The notes below the pieces were generated by a model, which saw nothing but the letters and a program-made list of their open reading frames with translations, did no database searches and had not been told where the DNA came from. A stretch of 11,284 nt of DNA from CAYLZN01 sp964387935 (GTDB lineage Bacteria; Acidobacteriota; Vicinamibacteria; Vicinamibacterales; JAFNAJ01). The position numbers and the translations under genes were made by a program. Shown here piece by piece: positions 5,448 through 11,284 of this stretch (position 1 is the first letter of the stretch; the number at the start of each line of letters is the position of its first letter). The DNA lies in NCBI GenBank assembly GCA_964387935.1, contig CAYLZN010000189.1, positions 1 through 11,284 of the forward strand, written 5' to 3'.

Positions 5448-6038
5448 TCACACGCGTCGCCGCCCGGTCTTCTTCCCCTTCCCGACGCCGCGCGCTCGCT
5501 TCTGCGTGGTCCCGCCATAACGCCTGATGAGTCGGTCCGCAGCGACGCTCGCGAGGATTCCGGCATCGTCGAGACAGCTCTCGATGTCGTGGCGCGAGAT
5601 GTGGGTGGCCGGCAGGCACACGATCGCAAGCAGAACCCGTCCCAAGGTCGCGAGCCGCGCGTAGCCAGGGACACCGTTGTTGAACTCGAGCGCCTCGCGC
5701 ATCAGCGGCAGGACGAGGTCCCGATCAGCCGGAAGCGGCATCACCGCGGACTCGACGCGCAAGAACATCTGCCCCTCGAATTCGTCCACGCTCGCCCGCG
5801 TCTCCCGCCCGTACACCGTCAGGTTTCGCCACCCCGCCTCGTCGGTGAACTCCGAGGGCTTGTCCCCGACGGCCTTCGCAATGAAGCGGTCGAGATCGCG
5901 TTCCATCGTCCGCCGGAGCCGATCGATGGCCTTGCGCTGCGTCGGCGTCACCTCCGTGGTCGGTTCGGCCTGATCCGAGGCCGGTTCGTCACCGGCCTTC
6001 CTGCCACGTGCCTGTCGTGCCCTCGGCCCTTTCGCCAT
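5448..6038 (-). CDS. YbjN / type III secretion-chaperone-like protein with basic tails
   Basis: The ATG at 6038 follows GAGAGGAGA with proper spacing and comes 15 bp after the protease stop, so the two genes form one unit. In the 196-residue product, residues about 35-175 look like the alpha-beta fold of YbjN and class I type III secretion chaperones: a long first helix (KAIDRLRRTMERDLDRFIAK), strands in EFEGQMFLRVESAVMPLP, then DRDLVLPLMREALEFNN, GYARLATLGRVLLAIVCLP and a final helix DDAGILASVAADRLI. Such proteins bind partner proteins and have no enzymatic residues. Residues 1-15 (MAKGPRARQARGRKA) and 178-196 (TQKRARGVGKGKKTGRRRV) are strongly basic, suggesting nucleic-acid or acidic-protein contact. 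The fold call is from pattern only. The likely partner is the co-transcribed protease, as an adaptor or inhibitor (inference). Confidence 0.6.
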   Translation of the reverse strand: MAKGPRARQARGRKAGDEPASDQAEPTTEVTPTQRKAIDRLRRTMERDLDRFIAKAVGDKPSEFTDEAGWRNLTVYGRETRASVDEFEGQMFLRVESAVMPLPADRDLVLPLMREALEFNNGVPGYARLATLGRVLLAIVCLPATHISRHDIESCLDDAGILASVAADRLIRRYGGTTQKRARGVGKGKKTGRRRV

Positions 6039-6053
6039 GGCGGTCTCCTCTCG

Positions 6054-6998
6054 TCACAGATACCGTGCGCCGCAGTTACGACAGAACGGTCGCTCGCGGG
6101 TGGCCCGCCAGTCCCCGCACCACCGGCAGACGGTCCCCGCGAGGCACGCCTCGCGCCCGAGTCGTACGGCCTCCGCGATGGCGTCCGTAAGGTAGTCGAC
6201 CGGCAGGGCGAGCCCGGATGCGTGCACGTCCTCGTGATGCCGGAGCGAGATCCCGAGCACGGCGCCACGCTCGTCCACCAGCGGCCCGCCGGAGTCGCCG
6301 TGGTCGATCGCCGCGTCGGTCTGGATCCAGTCGATGCCATCCAACGGCTGGCAGGGGTGGCTCACGACGCCCTTCGACACGGTGTAGCGGAAGACCGGCT
6401 CCTGCCCCGAGATGGCCGGGAGGGCACTGGCGGGCGACCCGACCGCAAACACCGTCTGGCCATACCGAATCGCGGAGGGGTCACCCAGATGGACGGTCGG
6501 CCACGCGTGGCCTTCGAGCCAGCCGAGGGCGTAGTCGAGCACGGGATGGGCGCGGAACAGCACGGCCGCGGCCTCACGTCCATCGGCGAACAGGGCCGTC
6601 ACGCGCTTCAGCAGCTGGCCCTTCCTGTCGGCGACGACGTGTTGACCCGTCACGAACAGGCCTCGTGTGTCGACGACGAACCCGGAGCCGTTGCCGAAGC
6701 CCGTGATGATGAGGACGGTGGCGGCCACAGCGTGCTCCAGTGGATCGCGCTCGGCGCCGGGGCCGTTCGTCCGCACCGGTGAGAGGGTCAGCTGGACCTG
6801 GCCCGCCCCCGAGGCTGGCCGGCGCATCGTGATACCCACCTGCGCCAGGTGCTTCCTGATCGCGCGCGAGTGCACCCCGGACGGACCTGCAGCGGCGAAC
6901 TGGCGCGCGAGCGTCGACACGCGCACGGTCAAGGCACGGCCCTGCCGACGTTCGAGCCGCTGTCGAAGGGAATGGAGAAAGAGATCCGGATTGGTCAT
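6054..6998 (-). CDS. trypsin-like serine protease with HTH-like N terminus and zinc-ribbon C terminus
   Basis: The ATG at 6998 is chosen over a GTG at 7004 because GAGG lies 8 nt before it. The product has 314 residues and three parts. Residues about 5-60 (ALTVRVSTLARQFAAAG; SRAIRKHLAQVGITM) resemble a small winged-helix or HTH segment. Residues about 88-275 are a chymotrypsin-fold domain: SGFVVDTRGLFVTGQHVV with His120, VLDYALGWLEG with Asp155, and IDHGDSGGPLVDE with Ser236, so the catalytic triad is complete. Residues 291-309 hold CRWC and CRNC, a four-cysteine zinc ribbon ending the protein. No signal peptide or membrane helix is visible and there is no PDZ domain, so it is not a normal HtrA/Deg protease; it should act in the cytoplasm. 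Trypsin-like domains without export signals occur as effectors or processors in bacterial conflict systems. The YbjN-like gene follows by 15 bp. Confidence 0.85.
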   Translation of the reverse strand: MTNPDLFLHSLRQRLERRQGRALTVRVSTLARQFAAAGPSGVHSRAIRKHLAQVGITMRRPASGAGQVQLTLSPVRTNGPGAERDPLEHAVAATVLIITGFGNGSGFVVDTRGLFVTGQHVVADRKGQLLKRVTALFADGREAAAVLFRAHPVLDYALGWLEGHAWPTVHLGDPSAIRYGQTVFAVGSPASALPAISGQEPVFRYTVSKGVVSHPCQPLDGIDWIQTDAAIDHGDSGGPLVDERGAVLGISLRHHEDVHASGLALPVDYLTDAIAEAVRLGREACLAGTVCRWCGDWRATRERPFCRNCGARYL

Positions 6999-7059
6999 GC
7001 GCACCGCCTCGTGGCCGACGGTCCTGGTCGCGAGCCGACCCCATCATCGTCGATCGGGA

Positions 7060-7074
7060 TGACAGGTCAGGTCA
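7060..7074. promoter_or_regulatory. repeated TGACC motif upstream of the protease gene
   Basis: The 15 bases TGACAGGTCAGGTCA contain two directly repeated TGACC units (minus strand) within an interrupted inverted repeat, TGAC...GTCA. They lie 62 bp before the protease start. It could be an operator for a dimeric regulator, perhaps the protease's own HTH-like region, but the site is short and may be chance. Confidence 0.22.
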
Positions 7075-7282
7075 CACGATCGGCCCGATGGCCCCGCCGC
7101 CTTCGCGGTCGGCATGATGGGCGCCGCTGACAGGGTGCAGGACGAGGCCACGCTCCAGCGCCAGACGGCACGCCTTCACGTGGCCCTCCCAGATGTGGAA
7201 CACACTCGTCGCGAACTCCGGCGAGGGCCTTGGCGACGACGTCGCGCTGCTTCCTGGTCGAGAGCAGCGGCGCCGCGTTACG
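7072..7282 (-). pseudogene. frameshifted coding remnant of unknown family
   Basis: On the minus strand from about 7282 one frame reads RNAAPLLSTRKQRDVVAKALA. At about 7217 protein-like sequence moves to another frame and continues EFATSVFHIWEGHVKACRLA, then LERGLVLHPVSG, reaching a TGA at 7072-7074. Both halves look like real, helix-rich protein and join smoothly if one base is removed, so this seems the decayed tail of a gene lying just before the protease. I do not recognise the family. Nothing convincing continues it to the right of about 7300. The 475-bp gap 7005-7480 holds no intact gene. Confidence 0.38.
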
Positions 7283-7362
7283 CGACCGGTGTCGGCGCGG
7301 GACTGGTTGGAGCGCGTGATGGTCCAGCAGTCCGCTTCCCTGCGTACGCGCCCTGACGAAAA

Positions 7363-7407
7363 CTTCAGGTACTCTTCAGGTGGGTAACGGCGTCCGTCCG
7401 GTATGGT
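7363..7407 (+). promoter_or_regulatory. OmpR-family type direct repeat and promoter of the polyferredoxin gene
   Basis: CTTCAGGT occurs at 7363-7370 and again at 7374-7381, giving CTTCAG-N5-CTTCAG with an 11-bp period. Direct repeats of six bases with five between are the standard binding layout of OmpR/PhoB-family response regulators. A -10-like TATGGT lies at 7402-7407, so the usual -35 position (about 7379-7384) overlaps the second repeat, as in promoters that need an activator. The start codon of the next gene follows 73 bp after the -10. No response regulator gene is in the window. Confidence 0.5.
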
Positions 7408-7480
7408 CTGAAACGCACCTGGCGCCGAGCCACGATGCGCACGTCGGATTCGTCGGGCTCTCGGTCATTTGGAGGCCGCG

Positions 7481-8890
7481 GTGGCCACGCCAAGCAACCT
7501 CCGGGTCGATCTCCTGCACACGCAGGCCGCGAGACGCCTGCTTCACCAACCCTGGCTGCCAGTCGCGTTCCAGTTGATCGGCCTGGGAGGTGTCCTGTTC
7601 CTGCTCGTCAACGGATGGGGCCTGGGGCGTGACAGCAGTCCGACGGAACTGTTGACGCTGCGGAAGACCAACCTGACGACACTGGTCGTCTGGGGGCTCT
7701 GGTGGCCCGCCATGATCCTGAGCGCCATCGCGCTGGGCCGGGGGTGGTGCACCGTGTGCCCGATGGAGCTCACGAGCCGAGCCGGCCGCTGGGTGGGCCG
7801 GCACCTCGGCCTGGCGGCCCTGCCGATTCCGCGGCTGGCCCGCGCGGGCTGGCTCGTGATCGCGGCCTACGTCGTGCTGCAACTGCTCGTGGCCGGGCTG
7901 TCCATCCACCGCGTGCCGCATGCCACGGCCCTGCTGCTGGCGACGCTCCTGGGCGGCTCCGTGCTCCTGGGGCTGGTCATGAAGGAGGAGCGCGCCTTCT
8001 GCAAGATTGCGTGTCCGGCGAAGACGCTGCTCTCCGTCTACGGACGGTTCACGCCGGTCCAACTCGACGTGCGCGACACCGAGACGTGCAGCGCGTGCAC
8101 GGCGCGCGAGTGTGTGAGCGCCGAGTACCGCGATCGGTTCGATCATCGCAGTTGTCCCTCGCTCGTGCGGCCCTTCGCGCGCCAGCCCGGCGACGAGTGC
8201 GTGTTGTGCCTGCAGTGCGCCAAGATCTGTCCGCACGAGAACATCGGGCTCGGCCTCGTGGACGCGGCGGGGTCGTCCAGACGGGCGCGCCTGCTCACGC
8301 CTGCCGAGGCGCTCTTCGTCTCTCTGGCGACCGGGTTCGTGGCGCACGAGGTGATCGGTGAGGCCAAGGCCCTCGAGCCATGGTTCCACGCGGTGCCGCA
8401 ATGGCTGGCCGGTGCCGTGCCCCTCCTCGGGTTCGATTGGTGGGAAGCGCTGTGGTTCCTCGCCGTCTTCCCCGGAACCCTGTGGATGGCGATCTGGACC
8501 GTCAGCCGGCGTTTCGCGCGTGACGCCACCCCGCTGCAGGTCTGGCTGGCCGCGACCACGGCAGCCGCGCCGGTCGTCGCGGTCGCGCACGCCGGCAAGG
8601 CGCTGGCGAAGCTGTCGGCCTGGGCCGGCCATCTGCCCGGAGCGGTCCTGGACCCGGAAGGGGTGCGCACAATGGCAGCCCTGGTCGCCAAGACGCTCCC
8701 GGCTCCTCAGCCGTTGTCGACCCTGCCGCCGCTCGGATGGGCCATGCTCCTCGCGCTCGTCGTCATGGTCTGGCGGACGCGGCACGGACCACGCAGCGTG
8801 ATGCGCGACTTTCCCGTGCCCGCCACGGTGGCGCCAGTGGTGTGCGCGCTCTTCTACGGCGGCGTGTTCGTGACGTGGGTGTGGTGGTGA
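7481..8890 (+). CDS. membrane polyferredoxin (NapH/NosR/CcoG-like 4Fe-4S protein)
   Basis: The GTG at 7481 has GGAGG five bases before it and is preferred to a TTG at 7469. The 469-residue product has hydrophobic helices near residues 28-47, 65-86, 122-142, 149-167, 274-292, 320-342, 352-370, 418-431 and 446-467. Between them are iron-sulfur motifs: GRGWCTVCP (C90, C93), FCKIACP (C174, C178), a C203-C206-C211-C225 group, and a full ferredoxin motif CVLCLQCAKICP (C240, C243, C246, C250). This resembles NapH, the C-terminal half of NosR, and CcoG, which move electrons across or along the membrane to periplasmic or metal-handling partners. No FMN-binding domain and no reductase gene are present, so the partner is unknown. 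It stands as a single gene, convergent with the chromate transporter, under the OmpR-type repeat at 7363. Nine helices is more than NapH normally has. Confidence 0.8.
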   Translation: MATPSNLRVDLLHTQAARRLLHQPWLPVAFQLIGLGGVLFLLVNGWGLGRDSSPTELLTLRKTNLTTLVVWGLWWPAMILSAIALGRGWCTVCPMELTSRAGRWVGRHLGLAALPIPRLARAGWLVIAAYVVLQLLVAGLSIHRVPHATALLLATLLGGSVLLGLVMKEERAFCKIACPAKTLLSVYGRFTPVQLDVRDTETCSACTARECVSAEYRDRFDHRSCPSLVRPFARQPGDECVLCLQCAKICPHENIGLGLVDAAGSSRRARLLTPAEALFVSLATGFVAHEVIGEAKALEPWFHAVPQWLAGAVPLLGFDWWEALWFLAVFPGTLWMAIWTVSRRFARDATPLQVWLAATTAAAPVVAVAHAGKALAKLSAWAGHLPGAVLDPEGVRTMAALVAKTLPAPQPLSTLPPLGWAMLLALVVMVWRTRHGPRSVMRDFPVPATVAPVVCALFYGGVFVTWVWW

Positions 8891-8949
8891 TGACGCGCCT
8901 CGTCCTCTCGCCTCGCTAGCACCCGTCTTGGGCTGCAGAATCCCGGACC

Positions 8950-10128
8950 TCACCTGGCGAACCAGCCGATCGCGGCCCCGATGCCGATCAGCCACGCGGC
9001 GTTGATCCTGAGGACCACCAGCGCGCCGAGGCTGGCGACGGCCAGCGCCACCGTCAACGGATCGACGAGCGCTGCCCGACCGAGTTGCCAGGAGACGACG
9101 GCCATCAACGCGAGGGACGCCACGTTGACGCCGTCGAGCACCGCGCCGGCGATCGCTGAGCGGCGCAACCTCGGGATCAGCGGTCCGCTCATCGCCACGA
9201 AGACGAATGCCGGCAGGAAGATGCCCACGGTGGCGACGATGGCCCCCGTGGCGCCGGCGAGCACGTAGCCGATGAACGTGGCGGTCGTGAACAGCGGCCC
9301 CGGCGTGATCTGTCCGATCGCGACGGCGTCCAGCAACTGCGGCTCGGACAGCCAGCCCAGACGCTCCACGAAATCGGCCCGGAGGAAGGCGAGCAGCACG
9401 TAGCCGCTGCCGAACAGCACGGCTCCTGCCTTCGCGAACACCAGGAAGAGGGTCCACAAGGCGACCGACGTGCTCGTTGTGCTGATGGCCACACCGGCCG
9501 CGGTCATCAGCGCCGTTGCCTTCAGCCAGGTGCCCGCCACGAGCGCCACGACGAGCGTACGCCGGATTCGGGACCCGACGTGCAGCACCGCCATCAGGGC
9601 AGCCGTTGCCGCGAGCACGATCAACTCGTGCACGCCGGCCGCCGCCGCTGTGATGCCGGCCACGCCGATCACCGCCAACAACGGCGACGTGACGGCCGAT
9701 CGCCCAAGGCTCCACAACGCCTGCGCGACCACCGCCATCACGACCGGCTTGACGCCGTACAGCAGTCCCTCGACCTGGGGCAGTGATCCGTAGCGGACGT
9801 AGCCCCACGCCATGGCCAGGACAATCAGGAAGGCCGGCAGGATGAACGAGACTCCCGCGACGAGCAGGCCAGACCACCCTCCCCGCGCGTGCCCGAGGTG
9901 AATGGCCAACTCGGTGGAGTTGGGGCCGGGGATCAGGTTGGTGGCGCCGAGGTAGTCGAGGAACGTGTCGCGTGTGAGCCACTGCCGGCGCCCCACGACC
10001 TCGTCTTCCATCATCGCGATGTGCGCGGCGGGACCGCCGAACGAGATGGTCCCGAGCTTCAGGAACAGCTGGGCAATCTCGCGAAGCGGTGACGTGGACT
10101 GATGCGACCCTGCGACGGGTGCGTTCAC
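8950..10128 (-). CDS. chrA: ChrA chromate transporter (two-domain form)
   Basis: The 392-residue product has the two homologous halves of long-chain CHR transporters. The first half shows FLKLGTISFGGPAAHIAMME (residues 22-41) and ATNLIPGPNSTELA (62-75). The second shows FAKAGAVLFGSGYVLLAFLR (231-250) and AIGQITPGPLFTTATFIGYV (270-289). Membrane helices fill both halves. ChrA exports chromate, usually by proton antiport, giving chromate resistance; some relatives may move other anions such as sulfate. The start is a GTG at 10128; no good ribosome binding site is seen, but the motif begins soon after and no other start exists before Met39. It lies 96 bp after the methyltransferase on the same strand. 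No chrB, chrC or chrF regulator is nearby, so the trigger for expression cannot be told. A very long second minus-strand frame overlapping it is a shadow. Confidence 0.93.
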   Translation of the reverse strand: MNAPVAGSHQSTSPLREIAQLFLKLGTISFGGPAAHIAMMEDEVVGRRQWLTRDTFLDYLGATNLIPGPNSTELAIHLGHARGGWSGLLVAGVSFILPAFLIVLAMAWGYVRYGSLPQVEGLLYGVKPVVMAVVAQALWSLGRSAVTSPLLAVIGVAGITAAAAGVHELIVLAATAALMAVLHVGSRIRRTLVVALVAGTWLKATALMTAAGVAISTTSTSVALWTLFLVFAKAGAVLFGSGYVLLAFLRADFVERLGWLSEPQLLDAVAIGQITPGPLFTTATFIGYVLAGATGAIVATVGIFLPAFVFVAMSGPLIPRLRRSAIAGAVLDGVNVASLALMAVVSWQLGRAALVDPLTVALAVASLGALVVLRINAAWLIGIGAAIGWFAR

Positions 10129-10224
10129 GGAGTCAGCCTATGCGGGGGACGGCGGGGCCCGGGAGGAATGACTGGCAGCACGCTCTCCGCACCAGCGCAC
10201 GGGCGTGGCGCGTCACGCGGGCGG

Positions 10225-10911
10225 TCATGGCGCGGCGCTGAACACCAGGAAGTACTGATGCGGCAACAGGTCGTACTCCTTCACCAGCCGGAACCCGCCC
10301 CGCTCGAACTCCGTGACGACGGTCTCACGGGCCACCCGCATCGGCATCGGTGGACCAACGGGCGTCTCGCTCGCCTTGAAATCGATGACGACGATCTGGC
10401 CGCCCGGCCGCAGGGCCTTCGCGAGCTTTGCCAGGTACTGGGGGTGGTTCTCGAGGTGATGCCACGTCTCACAGATGAACACCCGATCGACCGACGCGTC
10501 CGCCAGCAGCGGATCGTCCGGCGCGGCCAGGACCGTTCGGACGTTGTCGAGCGTCGCGTCCCGTACCCGCCGATTCAGGTGCACCACCATGTCGGGGTTC
10601 ACATCGACCGCGTAGACGCGTCCTGACACTCCGACGTGACGCGCGAACCGCAACGTGAAATAGCCGGAGCCCGACCCAAGGTCGACGATCCGTTCACCGT
10701 CCTTCAACCCCAGTGCCATGACCACGTCGTGAGGCTTCTGGTAGGCGTCACGGGCGGGATCGTCGAGCAAGGCAATGTACGCCGCGGAGTTCTGATGCAG
10801 CTTGTGCATCTCTTCCATCGTGTGAGGGGCGGCCTGCGCCCACAGCAGGCTCGGCCACGCCACCACGACACTGATCCCGAACCAGAGAGCCCTTCGGTAC
10901 ATCGTCAACAC
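10225..10911 (-). CDS. class I SAM-dependent methyltransferase with apparent signal peptide
   Basis: A GTG at 10911, five bases after GGGAG, is the likely start; an ATG three codons on (10902) is possible but lies too far from the site. The 228-residue product begins with a signal peptide (MYRRALWFGISVVVAWPSLL, then WAQA). The methyltransferase fold follows: motif I IVDLGSGSGYFTLRFA at about 75-90, AVDVNPDM at about 101-108, CETWHHL at about 147-153 and LRPGGQIVVIDF at about 167-178. The Asp in AVDVN should bind the SAM ribose. The substrate is not clear; relatives with this layout occur in several soil phyla. The signal peptide is odd because SAM is cytoplasmic, so either the helix is an anchor with the enzyme facing inward or the protein is exported. 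It is followed by chrA on the same strand. Confidence 0.82.
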   Translation of the reverse strand: MLTMYRRALWFGISVVVAWPSLLWAQAAPHTMEEMHKLHQNSAAYIALLDDPARDAYQKPHDVVMALGLKDGERIVDLGSGSGYFTLRFARHVGVSGRVYAVDVNPDMVVHLNRRVRDATLDNVRTVLAAPDDPLLADASVDRVFICETWHHLENHPQYLAKLAKALRPGGQIVVIDFKASETPVGPPMPMRVARETVVTEFERGGFRLVKEYDLLPHQYFLVFSAAP

Positions 10912-11116
10912 GCCTACTCCCTTCGTGCGCTCGGCAGGTGGTCCGAACCCTTGCGCTCGTTTCACGCCACAGGCCCCAGACACGGCGCCGCTCACCGCAC
11001 AGGGAATCATCGACCAGATCATCGGCGACGATCAACCAGCGGCCCAGGTCGGTTCGCCGCACCGATTTCCAGCGTCACCGGCCGGGGCGCTTCAACACCT
11101 GGCCGCGCGCACCGCG

Positions 11117-11284
11117 TCAGGTCGAGACCTCGCGTCGCGGCCGGTGGGTCTTCACCGTTCCGGCTTGGGTGACGAGTCGGTCCTTCAGTCGCGCCACCAG
11201 TTCGTCCTGCGACACGGGCTCGAGCGCGGCGCGGTCGCGCAGGTAGCCCTGGACGAAGTCGCCGAGCTCGCTCGTCTGCTGTTC
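11117..11284 (-). CDS. C-terminal end of an unrecognised gene (runs off right edge)
   Basis: The minus-strand frame entering from the right edge is open for 55 codons and ends at a TGA (11117-11119). It reads EQQTSELGDFVQGYLRDRAA, then LEPVSQDELVARLKDRLVTQ and a basic, loose tail (AGTVKTHRPRREVST). The composition is coding-like, with alternating charged and hydrophobic positions typical of helices. I do not recognise the protein; only its tail is visible. It is followed at about 205 bp by the methyltransferase on the same strand. The gap 10912-11116 shows no gene or clear terminator. Confidence 0.55.
   Translation of the reverse strand, partial: EQQTSELGDFVQGYLRDRAALEPVSQDELVARLKDRLVTQAGTVKTHRPRREVST

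Noticed and set aside
5589..6782. 397-codon open frame on the plus strand
   Set aside because: Antisense to the YbjN-like and protease genes; no family features.
7376..9982. 868-codon open frame on the minus strand
   Set aside because: It runs antisense to the polyferredoxin gene and out of frame through chrA. Its product is rich in Arg, Gly, Pro and His with no motif, as expected of a GC-rich shadow frame.
11021..11037. Imperfect palindrome around GATCATCGGCGACGATC
   Set aside because: Only partly symmetrical, not near a start codon or another copy; likely chance in GC-rich DNA.
1..11284. CRISPR array, insertion sequence, integron attC site
   Set aside because: I looked for regularly spaced repeats, transposase motifs and terminal inverted repeats, and attC core sites. 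None was found.

Overview
The window is GC-rich throughout, with strong G/C preference at third codon positions. It looks like chromosomal DNA of a GC-rich soil or water bacterium. Gene style (signal-peptide methyltransferase, DUF433/DUF5615 pairs, GTG starts) would fit Acidobacteriota such as the Vicinamibacterales, but no marker gene is present and this placement is only a guess.

Left part, about 1-3170: a worn accessory or defence-type region. It opens with the start of a DUF433 antitoxin gene on the minus strand that runs off the left edge. On the plus strand follow a short unrecognised reading frame, a stub resembling the N terminus of SIR2-like NAD-binding proteins, an intact DUF433 antitoxin whose DUF5615 PIN-like toxin partner is broken by a one-base frameshift, and a 5' stub of a TOTE-conflict-system primase gene. 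Next are a small exported, membrane-anchored protein and an intact antitoxin/VapC-like PIN toxin pair. That pair has a palindromic operator set against the antitoxin start codon.

Middle part, 3271-6998, all minus strand: in transcription order, a trypsin-like serine protease with a helix-turn-helix-like N terminus and a C-terminal zinc ribbon, a YbjN/type III-chaperone-like protein with basic tails (15 bp further on), a 289-bp gap with two hairpins, a histone-deacetylase-superfamily enzyme with a long unassigned C-terminal extension, and a small acidic protein that overlaps it by 8 nt. The first two are clearly one unit, and so are the last two. Whether all four cooperate is open. This is the best candidate in the window for an undescribed system.

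The 475-bp gap 7005-7480 holds a frameshifted coding remnant (minus strand) and a clean CTTCAG-N5-CTTCAG direct repeat of the kind bound by OmpR-family response regulators. The repeat sits at the -35 position of the next gene.

Right part, 7481-11284: a plus-strand membrane polyferredoxin (NapH/NosR/CcoG-like), a convergent ChrA chromate transporter, a methyltransferase with an apparent signal peptide, and the C-terminal end of an unrecognised minus-strand gene at the right edge. No tRNA, rRNA, CRISPR array, insertion sequence or integrase was seen.
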